From the NCBI GenBank assembly GCA_025359205.1, contig JANYHD010000024.1, positions 1 through 32,385 on the forward strand: a stretch of 32,385 bases of DNA, given 5' to 3'. Of this stretch, positions 7,767-15,837 are shown piece by piece. A model generated the notes under the pieces. It saw nothing but the letters and a program-made list of their open reading frames with translations, was not told the origin of the DNA and ran no database searches. The translations under genes and the position numbers were made by a program. This stretch comes from Gammaproteobacteria bacterium. GTDB lineage: Bacteria; Pseudomonadota; Gammaproteobacteria; Steroidobacterales; Steroidobacteraceae. The stretch's first letter is position 1. Each line of letters starts with the position of its first letter.

Positions 7767-9434
7767 ATGAGATCAAATATCAAGGGTGGCGCACTGCTGA
7801 TCGCGGTGATGCTGGCGGCGGCCATGCCGCTGCGGGCGGCGGGCGTCAAGCAGACCGTGCAACAACAGCTTGAGGCCCTGCAAAAAGCGCTTGACGCTCA
7901 GCAGGCCCAGCTTGCGGTACAGGCGCAGCAGATCGAAGCGCAGCGCGCCCAGATTGCGGCCCTGCAGGCGCAACAGCAGCAGCCGGCGCAAGCGGCGGCG
8001 CCTGCAGCGAAGACGGCTGCCGTGCTGGCCGAGCAGCAGGCCGCGATCGACAAGCTGCAGCAGACCGCCGCGCAGGCCAAGCTGGCCTCGCAAGAGCAGC
8101 CGAAGACGATATTCAATGGCAATCGCCTGAGCATCACCAGTGCCGATGGGCGCTCGTCGCTGGCCGTGCGCGCCCTCGTGCAGACGGATGCCGCGCATTA
8201 CAGCCAGAGCTCGGCTGGGTCGCTGGGCAGCGATTTCCGGCGCGGCTCGGTTGGCGCTACCGCAAACCGCGAGACGGACGCGGCCCGTGACCTGAGCGAT
8301 GGCGCGTATTTCCGGCGCGCGCGCTTTGGCATTGAGGGCACGATCGCCCGCAGCTTCAACTACCGCCTGCTGGTGGAATTCGGGGGCGCCGGCACGGAAG
8401 GGCCGACGCGCATCAACGACGCCTGGATCGCCTACACCGGGTTCGCACCCTTCTCGCTGCAGCTCGGCGCCTACGCGCCGCCCGTCAACATGGCGGACGG
8501 CACCACGCCGGATGACCTGTTGTTCATCGAGCGTCCTTCATCCGCGGAACTCCAGCGCGCCTTGGGCGGCGCCGACGGCCGCTTTGGCTTAGGGATCCGC
8601 GGCAGTGGAGCACGCTGGATGGGTGCGCTCACGCTCACGAGCCGCGCCGTCAACGATGCGGAAGTCTTCGACGTACAGAATGCGCTGGTCGGGCGGGTTA
8701 GTGGGCTCATTGCCACCGGCACCGACTACAACGTGCACCTGGGCGCCAACAGTACCTACATCATTCATCCGCCCGACCAGGGGCCGTCGGCGACCAGCAA
8801 CCGCTACGCCCTGCGTTTCAGGGACAGGCCGGAGCTGCGCATCGACAGCACGCGGCTCATCGACACCGGCACGATCGATGCCGATCACGCTTCCGCCACC
8901 GGCATCGAGCTTGCGGCCAACTGGAAGAACTGGCTGCTGCAGGCTGAAAACACCTGGTTCAGCGTGGAACGCCGGGCTTCGACGCTCTCGAACCCGCGCT
9001 TCAGCGGCTACTACGTCGAAGGCAGCTGGGTGCTGACGGGCGAAAGCCATCGCTACAACGCCGTGAACGGGTCCTACCAGTCACCGCACCCCTTCATTCC
9101 CTTCGATGGCCACGGCGGCAGGGGCGCCTGGGAACTGGCGTTGCGCTACAGCAGGACCGACCTGAATTATCACGCGGGTGACGCCGGCGTGGCCGCGCCG
9201 GCAGACGGCATCCGCGGTGGCCTGCAGGCCATCACCGCGGGGGGCGTCAACTGGTACCCGAATCCGAACCTGCGTTTCCTGCTCGACTACGAGCACGTCA
9301 ATGTGCAACGGCTCAATCCCGCGGGTCCGGGCAACCTGACGCCGTTTGGCGCGGCGCCCGCGACGCCGCCGCTCGGTGTGGACATAGGCCAGACTTTTAA
9401 CGCCTACGCGCTGCGCTCGCAGTACAGCTTCTAA
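7767..9434 (+). CDS. OprO/OprP-like outer-membrane porin with coiled-coil N-terminus
   Basis: Product of 555 aa. Signal peptide (to about residue 25, PLRAAG), then a long glutamine/alanine-rich coiled coil (about 30-110, repeats of LQKALDAQQAQLAVQAQQIEA type), then a beta-barrel domain beginning near FNGNRLSI with ARFGIEGTIARSFNYRLLVEFGG and LQLGAYAPPVNMADGTTPDDLLFIER, which are typical of phosphate-selective porin O/P proteins. The C-terminus ends in YALRSQYSF, the aromatic terminal signal for BAM-dependent outer-membrane insertion. The N-terminal coiled coil is the trimerisation/periplasmic element of this family. Start ATG 7767, 19 bp after modA, so the two are probably one operon; this suggests passage of an oxyanion such as molybdate through the outer membrane, an inference from context. 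Confidence 0.85.
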   Translation: MRSNIKGGALLIAVMLAAAMPLRAAGVKQTVQQQLEALQKALDAQQAQLAVQAQQIEAQRAQIAALQAQQQQPAQAAAPAAKTAAVLAEQQAAIDKLQQTAAQAKLASQEQPKTIFNGNRLSITSADGRSSLAVRALVQTDAAHYSQSSAGSLGSDFRRGSVGATANRETDAARDLSDGAYFRRARFGIEGTIARSFNYRLLVEFGGAGTEGPTRINDAWIAYTGFAPFSLQLGAYAPPVNMADGTTPDDLLFIERPSSAELQRALGGADGRFGLGIRGSGARWMGALTLTSRAVNDAEVFDVQNALVGRVSGLIATGTDYNVHLGANSTYIIHPPDQGPSATSNRYALRFRDRPELRIDSTRLIDTGTIDADHASATGIELAANWKNWLLQAENTWFSVERRASTLSNPRFSGYYVEGSWVLTGESHRYNAVNGSYQSPHPFIPFDGHGGRGAWELALRYSRTDLNYHAGDAGVAAPADGIRGGLQAITAGGVNWYPNPNLRFLLDYEHVNVQRLNPAGPGNLTPFGAAPATPPLGVDIGQTFNAYALRSQYSF

Positions 9435-9450
9435 AGCGGAGCAGCGCAGC

Positions 9451-11418
9451 TCAGCGCGCGCGCAGTGCGCGGCGAATCGCTGTCGTGCTGGCCTGCAGGC
9501 TCTCGTCCGCGACGCGCACCAGATTGCGGCCCTGCTTTTTGGCTTCGTAAAGCGCGACATCGGCGCGCGCGATGATTTCATCGAGCGAGCTGGCGCCCTC
9601 GTAGCTCGTGGCCATGCCCGCGCTCAGGCTGACGCGCAATCCCGCGGCCCGGGCGTTCTCGGGCAGTGCGATCTCGAGTGCCGCGGCGCGCAACGTCTCG
9701 ACCCGCGCCAGTGCGAGATCCAGCGGTTGCGCCGGCAGCAACATGAGGAATTCCTCGCCGCCCCAGCGGCCGAGCACTTCGCCATCGCGCAGCATCGCGC
9801 GGCTGGCCGTGGCCAGGTCCTTCAGCACGCGGTCGCCCACGGCATGGCCGCAGGCATCATTGATCAGCTTGAAATGATCGAGGTCGATGAGCGCGATGGT
9901 GAGCGGGCAGTTTGCACTCATGGCCTCGGCCAGCGCCGCGGTCGCGAGCTCCGCGGTGCGGCGGCGGTTTGGCAGGCGCGTGAGACTGTCCTCTCTGGCC
10001 ATGCGCTGCAGTTGGCGCCGGTGTCCCAGGTTGGTCAGCAGTACGTAGACGAGCAGCACCACCAAGCCCACACCCGCGCCCAGCACTTCGGTGCGGCGTT
10101 GTAGCTGCTCACGCTGCAGCGCGGAGCTCTCGCGGGTCAGGCGCAGTTCGCTCTGCAGGGAAAGGTTGCGCTCGATCTCGCTGTCGACGCGAAAGCGCGC
10201 CCGCAGCACGCTGCCGCTGCGCGCGCGATCGGCGTCGCTGACGGCATGGGCGCGCCGCACGTATTCGCGCAGGTCCGCGTAGGCCGCGTGGTAGTTGCCA
10301 CTGGCCGCGTTGGCCTGAGCGCGGAGTTCATAGAGTTGCGGCACCGCGCGCGGCACGATGTCGGCGCCGCCCTGGTCCAGTACGTCGTTGAGCGTGGCCA
10401 GCGCGGCCGCGCTCTGTCCCGCGTCGAGGTCCGCGTGCGCCAGCAATGCGCGCGCCTGTTTGACCAGGTCCTTGACGCCGGCGGCGGCAAAGACCGCTTC
10501 TGCTGCCTGGCAGGATGGCCGGCCGATGGCGCTCTGGCCCAGCCGGATGCGCGCCTCGCAGATCCGCAAGTCGGCGTAGGCAATGCCCTGCTGGTCAGCG
10601 AGCGCTCGCGCGAGTCCGCGCGCCTCGTCGAACTCGGCCAGCGCGACCTGGTAGTCGCCTTTCTCGAGCAGCACGGCGCCGCGCAGGTAGCGAGTAACCG
10701 ACAGCAGCTGCACGGCGTGATGCTCCTGCTCCCACGCTAGGGTCTGCTGCATCAGGTCGAGGGCCTGGTCGAAGTCGCCCATGCCGTCCATGACCATCGC
10801 CAGTGCTTCGGCAACGCGTGCGCGCTGCCGCGCCAGCGCGGGCAGTGCACTGTCGCGATACGCGTTGGTCAGCGTGCCTACTGCCACGTCATCCTGATTG
10901 AGCCGATGCTGCAGCCAGCCCAGCGTTTTGAGCAGGCACACGCTTCCGGGTGAGCCGTGCGGCTGGCGTGCTGCGACCGTGGCCAGCTTGTCTACTTGCG
11001 CCTTCAGGCCGGGCGTGTCGTAGACCGTCTCCGCGTACGAAATCAGCAGGCTGAGGGATACCGGGTTGTCGTCCGGCGTGGCCAATTGCAAGCCGCGCAG
11101 TGCAGTCTGGCGCGCGTCGGCGTCGAGTTCGAGGATGCTGCTGCTCTCTGCTGAGATCGCGTAGAGCGCGGCGAGGCGCGGCGCCGCCGTGGCGTGATCG
11201 TCGCGGGCCGCGCGGATCAGTGCCTGGGCCTTCGCCAGGGCGTGGTTAGCGTCCACATCCTCCAGCGCCTCGAGCGGGTGCAGGTCAGGGAACGGCAGGT
11301 CTACGCAGTCGGCCCGGGCACGTCCGAAAGCCAGCAGAGCGCCCGCGAGCAATGCGAACAGGCGCAGCCAACCGGGGCCGCGGCCGCGTTCCCGCAGACC
11401 ATGAACCGATATACTCAT
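9451..11418 (-). CDS. Diguanylate cyclase with periplasmic TPR-like sensor
   Basis: Product of 655 aa. Signal peptide (1-36, ending ARA), a large periplasmic helical-repeat region (about 50-390) with TPR-like pairs such as DFDQALDLMQQTLAWEQ and GDYQVALAEFDEARGLARAL, a coiled coil (405-440), one membrane helix (446-463, AGVGLVVLLVYVLLTNLG), and a cytoplasmic GGDEF domain (about 475-640). The active site reads GGEEF (553-557), an accepted catalytic form that makes c-di-GMP from two GTP. The usual RxxD inhibitory site upstream reads RDGE (RxxE), so product feedback may be weakened. Only 16 bp separate its end from the convergent porin gene; upstream is the hemA promoter region. The signal it senses is unknown. 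Confidence 0.9.
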   Translation of the reverse strand: MSISVHGLRERGRGPGWLRLFALLAGALLAFGRARADCVDLPFPDLHPLEALEDVDANHALAKAQALIRAARDDHATAAPRLAALYAISAESSSILELDADARQTALRGLQLATPDDNPVSLSLLISYAETVYDTPGLKAQVDKLATVAARQPHGSPGSVCLLKTLGWLQHRLNQDDVAVGTLTNAYRDSALPALARQRARVAEALAMVMDGMGDFDQALDLMQQTLAWEQEHHAVQLLSVTRYLRGAVLLEKGDYQVALAEFDEARGLARALADQQGIAYADLRICEARIRLGQSAIGRPSCQAAEAVFAAAGVKDLVKQARALLAHADLDAGQSAAALATLNDVLDQGGADIVPRAVPQLYELRAQANAASGNYHAAYADLREYVRRAHAVSDADRARSGSVLRARFRVDSEIERNLSLQSELRLTRESSALQREQLQRRTEVLGAGVGLVVLLVYVLLTNLGHRRQLQRMAREDSLTRLPNRRRTAELATAALAEAMSANCPLTIALIDLDHFKLINDACGHAVGDRVLKDLATASRAMLRDGEVLGRWGGEEFLMLLPAQPLDLALARVETLRAAALEIALPENARAAGLRVSLSAGMATSYEGASSLDEIIARADVALYEAKKQGRNLVRVADESLQASTTAIRRALRAR

Positions 11419-11513
11419 TTGAATGCGAAATCTAGCTGCTGGTCGCGGGCCGCATATGTACTGCCGTCGCAGTTCCAGCCGCCCGCGGCATTAGGCTTTG
11501 GCGCCCGATTTGT

Positions 11514-11569
11514 GTGAACCGGGTCACGCCGCCCGGGCGATCCGGGCTGGCACGTGACTTATTCGTGAC
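11514..11569 (+). promoter_or_regulatory. Repeats in the hemA leader: candidate regulator sites
   Basis: The 185-bp region between the divergent GGDEF gene and hemA holds three ordered elements. A 14-bp near-palindrome GTGAACCGGGTCAC lies at 11514-11527 (6 of 7 pairs match). A hairpin GCCCGG-GCGAT-CCGGGC lies at 11531-11547. Two direct copies of GTGAC lie at 11554-11558 and 11565-11569, spaced exactly 11 bp, about one helical turn, as OmpR/PhoB-type response regulators usually require. A regulator of that type is encoded inside the downstream operon. Autoregulation is an inference; no -10/-35 pair could be assigned with confidence. Confidence 0.35.
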
Positions 11570-11603
11570 AAAAGGGTGGAAACCCGCAGGTAGCCTTTGG
11601 TTC

Positions 11604-12599
11604 ATGAAACTGGCTGAACTCCAGGTCCTGCATTTCGATGCCACCGCGTTCAGGTTGTCGCCGGCCGAGCTGGCGGCGGCCGGTGGATTGCAGCAGGCCT
11701 GGGTCGTCTCCACCTGCCAGCGCGTGGTCATGGTGAGCGCGGGGCGCGAGGCGCGCGAGCGCATCAACGACCGCCTGCCGATTGCGGCGCGCGCGCAGGG
11801 GTTCTCGGGCGCTGAGGCCTATGCCTTCCTGCTGCGTTTCGCCTGCGGGCTGGAGAGCCGCCTCGCCGGTGAGACCGAGATATTCGGTCAGATCAAGGAA
11901 TCCTGGCGGGTCTTCAGTGCCGTGCCGGGCCTGCTCTCGCGCCAGCTCGACAGCTGGGTGCAGCTGCTGTTCAAGGACACAAAAGAAGTGCGTGCCGGTC
12001 CGCTCTCGAGTCTCGGCAGCGCGTCCTACGGTTCGCAGGTGCGCCGCCTGCTGGGATCCACGACCAATGGACCTACGCTGCTCGTGGGCGCCGGCCAGCT
12101 CGCGCAAACCGTGGCGCCGTGGCTCGAGACCCGCGAACTGCTGCTGTGGAACCGCAGCCGGGACCGCGCACTTGAACTCGCGCGCCTCGTCCAGGAGCGC
12201 AATCCGGAGCGCGCCTGTCGCGTGCTGGAAGATTCCGCCGCGGCTGAGCTTGCGGCCTGGTCGAGCGCCGCTGATGTCGTGCTGTGCGTGCCGGCTGACG
12301 CGGAGCGGGATGCGCAGCGCATCGCGGCCTGGCAGGCGCGCTCGATGCTGGGCGGCCGCATCGTGCACCTCGGCCTGGGCAATGATGCCGCGGGCTCCCA
12401 TTGGCAGGGTGTCGCCGGCCTGACCAGCCTGACCGCGCTGTTCGACATGCTGAAGGCACAGTCTGACCAGCGCAGCGTGCAGCTCACCCGCGCACGTCGC
12501 GCCTGCGTCGAGAAGGCAGTCCTGCGTTCGCTCGGCCCGAGCGCCACCCAGGCGCACGGCTGGGAAGATCTCGCCGCATTTGCCACTATTAGCCCCTGA
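11604..12599 (+). CDS. hemA: Glutamyl-tRNA reductase, short divergent form
   Basis: Product of 331 aa; first committed step of C5-pathway haem synthesis, reducing glutamyl-tRNA to glutamate-1-semialdehyde with NADPH. Visible landmarks: VVSTCQR with the catalytic cysteine at 38 (the family usually has TCNR), CGLESRLAGETEIFGQIKESW (family S..DS.v.GE.qIlgQvK), the glycine-rich NADPH site LLVGAGQLAQTVAPWL at about 159-174, and LLLWNRSRDRALELA. Canonical GluTR is about 420 aa; here the protein stops shortly after the beginning of the spinal helix, so the C-terminal dimerisation domain is missing, and the N-terminal catalytic domain is also compact. Start ATG 11604 is chosen over an upstream frame (11514) that would run through the repeat-rich leader. 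First gene of the haem operon. Family assignment is secure; full activity of this short form is inferred. Confidence 0.85.
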   Translation: MKLAELQVLHFDATAFRLSPAELAAAGGLQQAWVVSTCQRVVMVSAGREARERINDRLPIAARAQGFSGAEAYAFLLRFACGLESRLAGETEIFGQIKESWRVFSAVPGLLSRQLDSWVQLLFKDTKEVRAGPLSSLGSASYGSQVRRLLGSTTNGPTLLVGAGQLAQTVAPWLETRELLLWNRSRDRALELARLVQERNPERACRVLEDSAAAELAAWSSAADVVLCVPADAERDAQRIAAWQARSMLGGRIVHLGLGNDAAGSHWQGVAGLTSLTALFDMLKAQSDQRSVQLTRARRACVEKAVLRSLGPSATQAHGWEDLAAFATISP

Positions 12600-12614
12600 T
12601 CTTCGCCCAGGGGC
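12592..12614 (+). promoter_or_regulatory. Hairpin over the hemA stop and hemC ribosome binding site
   Basis: GCCCCTG (12592-12598) pairs with CAGGGGC (12608-12614) around a 9-base loop. The left arm includes part of the hemA stop codon (12597-12599) and the right arm contains AGGGG, the only plausible Shine-Dalgarno for hemC (ATG 12624, 10 bases on). Ribosomes finishing hemA would open the stem, which would couple hemC translation to hemA. The pairing is seen; the function is inferred. Confidence 0.35.
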
Positions 12615-12623
12615 CCGATCCTG

Positions 12624-14156
12624 ATGTCGCAGCGGCCATTACGGCTAGGAACCCGCCGTTCCCTGCTCGCGCGTGCGCAAAGCAGTGCGGTAGCGCGCAC
12701 GCTCGAAAAGCTCCACCCCGGCCTCCAGGTCGAACTCGTCGGCATCGACACGCGCGGCGATCGCATCACGGAAATTCCACTCTCGCAGGTCGATGGCAAG
12801 GAATTCTTCACGGCGGAGATCGACGCCGCGCTGCGCGCGGGCACCGTCGACCTGACCGTGCATTCCTACAAGGACCTGAGCCTCGAGCGGCCGCCTGAGC
12901 TGCACCTCGGCGCGGTGCCGGCGCGCGAGAATCCGCGCGACATCGTGTTCTTCGCACCTGACGCGCTGGAACAGCTCGCGCGCGCGCTGCCGCTGCGTAT
13001 AGGCAGTTCCTCGCCACGCCGGCAGGCCTTCGTCCCCGCATTCCTGGAGCGCGCACTGCCTGGTGCGCCGCGCATCGAGTTGTGCGAGCTGCGCGGCAAT
13101 GTGGACACACGGCTGCGGCGCCTGCGCGAGCGGCGCGGCAGCGAGCGGCAGCTCGATGGCGTGATCCTCGCGTTCGCCGGATTGTCGCGCCTGTGGCAGG
13201 ACGAATCCGTAGGCGCCGCGGCCATCCTGCGCGAGCTGTTGGCCGGACTCCCGCGCATGCTGCTGCCGCTGAACCTGTGTCCGGCCGCGCCGGCGCAGGG
13301 CGCGCTGGCGATCGAGTGCCGCAGCGATGACGCACGCACGCGCGCTCTGCTGGCTGCCATCGATGATGACGCCACGCGAACGGCCATCACCGCGGAGCGC
13401 GCGCTGCTGGCTGAACGCGGCGGTGGCTGCCACCAGCGCTTCGGCGCGACGCAGGTGCAGGTGCCTGGCCTGGGCGCACTGCTGTATGTACGCGAGGCCG
13501 GTGAGGCCGGCGCCGCCGCGCCGCAGCTGCGCTGGAGCTTGCCTGCGCCACCGCGTGCGCCGCTCCGCCCCTGGGACGGCAGCGCGCAGCCGCCGCTCGA
13601 GGTCGCGAGCATCGCGGGCGTCGCGGAACTGTGCATGCAACGGCTGGCCGCCAGCGGAGCGGCATTCATCGCACATCGTCGCGCGCTGCCGGATATGCCG
13701 GCCGCCGCGGTCAGTCGCTGTGCACACATCTGGGTCTCGGGTACCGAGAGCTGGTTTGCGCTCGCCGCGCGCGGCGTATGGGTCGAGGGTTGCGCCGAGG
13801 CGCTGGGCTTCGAAGCCTTGCGGCCGACGCTGGCATCAGCGCTCCTGGCCCTGCCTGCACCCAGCCAGTGGCTCGCACTCACCAACGAGGAGGCGGCCGC
13901 TGGCTGGGGCGAGGTGCCGGTGCTGGCCACCTACCGCCACGTGGGAGGGCCGCAGCCTCAGGCAGCTCCGGGCGAGGCCCGGCAGATATGGTGGGCGAGT
14001 GGCGTACAGTTCGAACGTTGGCACGGGCAATGGGGCGCTGATTGCCAGCACGCCTGCGGCCCGGGCAAGACCTTGGACACGCTGCGGCGCGCGGGCGCGA
14101 AAGAAGTAACAGTGTTTCCCTCGGTCCATCATTGGCGGGAGTGGCTGCGCACGTGA
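12624..14156 (+). CDS. hemC: Hydroxymethylbilane synthase with HemD-like C-terminal extension
   Basis: Product of 510 aa. Residues 1-290 are porphobilinogen deaminase, which joins four porphobilinogens into hydroxymethylbilane: LRLGTRRSLLARAQ, DLTVHSYKDLS (catalytic Asp region), RIGSSSPRRQ, ELRGNVDTRLRRL, and GGGCHQRFGA with Cys269 carrying the dipyrromethane cofactor. The family normally ends near 310 aa. Here about 210 further residues follow, including HIWVSGTESWFALAARGVWVEGCAEALGFE and ACGPGKTLDTLRRAGAKEV; the latter resembles the end of uroporphyrinogen-III synthase (HemD), and no separate hemD is present in this operon. A HemC-HemD fusion is therefore likely but not certain. Follows hemA by 24 bp; its stop overlaps a possible GTG start of the kinase by 4 bp. 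Confidence 0.9.
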   Translation: MSQRPLRLGTRRSLLARAQSSAVARTLEKLHPGLQVELVGIDTRGDRITEIPLSQVDGKEFFTAEIDAALRAGTVDLTVHSYKDLSLERPPELHLGAVPARENPRDIVFFAPDALEQLARALPLRIGSSSPRRQAFVPAFLERALPGAPRIELCELRGNVDTRLRRLRERRGSERQLDGVILAFAGLSRLWQDESVGAAAILRELLAGLPRMLLPLNLCPAAPAQGALAIECRSDDARTRALLAAIDDDATRTAITAERALLAERGGGCHQRFGATQVQVPGLGALLYVREAGEAGAAAPQLRWSLPAPPRAPLRPWDGSAQPPLEVASIAGVAELCMQRLAASGAAFIAHRRALPDMPAAAVSRCAHIWVSGTESWFALAARGVWVEGCAEALGFEALRPTLASALLALPAPSQWLALTNEEAAAGWGEVPVLATYRHVGGPQPQAAPGEARQIWWASGVQFERWHGQWGADCQHACGPGKTLDTLRRAGAKEVTVFPSVHHWREWLRT

Positions 14157-14188
14157 ACCTCAAGGCAGGCAAGGGGAGTCTGAGCGTG

Positions 14189-15127
14189 ATGCCGGCGCGG
14201 CGCGCGCGCCTGTTTGCCGCGCTTGCCGCATTGTGGATCCTGCTGGTCATGGTGCTCGGCGCGGGCTGGGTCATGCTCCTCATCAGCCAGGCGCACCAGA
14301 TCAGCGAGCTGCAGTCGCTCACCGGCAGCGCCGACAGCGCGGTCACCGCGCAGTGGGCCAGCACGCACCGGCGCGTGGTGGGCGAATCAGCGGTGTTCCT
14401 GCTGCTGCTGCTCGCGGTCAGCGCTTTGCTCGCCTGGCTGTACTGGCGCGAGAGCCTGCGCGCGCGCGCGATGCAGGCCTTTTTTGCCGCCGTGACGCAT
14501 GAGCTGCGTACGCCGCTGACCAGCATCCGGCTGCAGGCCGAGGCGATCGCCGAAGGCGACCAGCGTGGCGAGCTCGCGCGCCGCTTGCTAGAGGATTCCA
14601 ACCGGCTGGAATCGCAGATCGACAAGACGCTGGAACTCGCGCGCATCGAGGGCGGCGGACCGCTCGCCGAGCAATCCGTGCCGCTGCAGGGATGGCTGCG
14701 GCGTACGGCGGCGGCCATCGCTGCGGCCCACGGATCACGGCTGGAGTTGAGCGTTGAAATGGATGAAGCCCTGCCGCCAATCCTGGCCGACGCGGCCGCG
14801 GTGCAGATGATCCTGCGCAACCTGGTCGAGAATTCCGTGCGTCACGCGCAGCTCGATTGCGTGCGGGTGGAGCTGCGCGCCAGTTCGGGCGGCGAGCAGG
14901 TATTGCTGGAATACCGCGACAACGGCGCCGGCTGCGCGGTGCGCGGGCCCGAGCTCGGCAGGCTGTTCGGCCGCGGCGCCGGCTCCGGCGGGAGCGGCGT
15001 CGGCTTGTACCTGGTGCGGGCATTGATGGACCGTATGGGCGGACGCGCCGAATTCCAGAGCTCGCCCGGCAATGGTTTTCGCGCCGACCTGAGCTTCAAT
15101 GCGAGCCGCGAAGCTGTGGCGCCGTGA
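14189..15127 (+). CDS. Membrane sensor histidine kinase in the haem operon
   Basis: Product of 312 aa. Two membrane helices (about 10-31 and 69-85) flank a short periplasmic loop of about 35 residues. They are followed by the HisKA dimerisation/phosphoacceptor helix FFAAVTHELRTPLTSIR (His104) and a HATPase domain with N-box LRNLVENSVRHA (about 209-220), G1 box YRDNGAG and G2 box SGGSGVGLYLVRALMDRMGG. There is no HAMP or PAS domain, so the small loop or the membrane helices probably sense the signal. Start: ATG 14189 has GGGGAG ten bases upstream; GTG 14186 and GTG 14153 (overlapping the hemC stop) are alternatives. The stop overlaps the response-regulator start by 4 bp. Stimulus unknown; its place among haem genes suggests haem, porphyrin, oxygen or redox. 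Confidence 0.9.
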   Translation: MPARRARLFAALAALWILLVMVLGAGWVMLLISQAHQISELQSLTGSADSAVTAQWASTHRRVVGESAVFLLLLLAVSALLAWLYWRESLRARAMQAFFAAVTHELRTPLTSIRLQAEAIAEGDQRGELARRLLEDSNRLESQIDKTLELARIEGGGPLAEQSVPLQGWLRRTAAAIAAAHGSRLELSVEMDEALPPILADAAAVQMILRNLVENSVRHAQLDCVRVELRASSGGEQVLLEYRDNGAGCAVRGPELGRLFGRGAGSGGSGVGLYLVRALMDRMGGRAEFQSSPGNGFRADLSFNASREAVAP

Positions 15128-15837
15128 ACGGGGGCGCGCACCTGCTGGTCGTCGAGGACGAAAAGAATGTCGGCGAGACGCTGGCCGAGCGACTGCAGGC
15201 CGCGGGCTACAAGGTGACGCTGGCCGCGACGGCGGCCCGCGCGCGTCAGGCCTGGCGTGCGCAGGCGCCGCAACTGACTTTGCTCGATGTCGGACTGCCC
15301 GACGGCAACGGCTTTGAGCTGGCCGCCGAGTTGCGCGCGGAAGTGCCGCAGACGGCGATCGTGTTCCTGACCGCGCACGGCAACCCGGAAGAGCGCGTGC
15401 GCGGCCTCGAGCTCGGTGCCGACGACTACCTGACCAAGCCGTTTCATTTCCGTGAGCTCTTGTTGCGCATCCAGAACTGCCTCAAGCGCGCCCAGGACCT
15501 GGCGGAGGTGCCGCAGGATATGCGCGGCGCGGCGCGCATCGGCCGCGCCCGCGTGGATTTCGAGCGCTTCAGCGCCGAGGTCGACGGCGTGAGCCACGCG
15601 CTCACGCACAAGGAATGCGCGGTATTGCGGTTGCTGGCCAGCCGCGTCGGCAAGGCCGTGAGCCGCGATGAGATCCTGGACAAGGCCTGGTCGGCCGATG
15701 AGTTTCCGACCTCGCGCACCGTGGACAATTTCATCGTGCGGCTGCGCAAACTGGTCGAGCCCGACGTGGACGAGCCGCGCGTGATCCGCAGCATCCGCGG
15801 CGTGGGCTACCTGCTGACCGAGGTGACTCGTGAGTGA
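15124..15837 (+). CDS. OmpR/PhoB-family response regulator in the haem operon
   Basis: Product of 237 aa. The receiver domain (1-118) has the acidic pair Glu11-Asp12, the phosphoacceptor Asp55 in LLDVGLPDGNGFE, Thr83 in FLTAHG and Lys105 in YLTKPF. The C-terminal domain (about 135-235) is the winged helix of the OmpR/PhoB class: LTHKECAVLRLLASRVGKAVSRDEIL, then RTVDNFIVRLRKLVE and RSIRGVGYLL. Start GTG 15124 overlaps the kinase stop as GTGA, and the stop overlaps the hemE start by 8 bp, so it is translationally coupled to both. Its most obvious targets are the repeats upstream of hemA, an inference. Confidence 0.93.
   Translation: MNGGAHLLVVEDEKNVGETLAERLQAAGYKVTLAATAARARQAWRAQAPQLTLLDVGLPDGNGFELAAELRAEVPQTAIVFLTAHGNPEERVRGLELGADDYLTKPFHFRELLLRIQNCLKRAQDLAEVPQDMRGAARIGRARVDFERFSAEVDGVSHALTHKECAVLRLLASRVGKAVSRDEILDKAWSADEFPTSRTVDNFIVRLRKLVEPDVDEPRVIRSIRGVGYLLTEVTRE

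Noticed and set aside
9435-9480. GC-rich inverted CGCGC/GCGCG pair between the porin and GGDEF genes as a terminator
   Set aside because: Low-complexity GC alternation inside the coding end of the GGDEF gene with no U-tract on either side.
12645-13727. Long minus-strand frames opposite hemC
   Set aside because: Arg/Ala-rich shadows of a strongly conserved gene.
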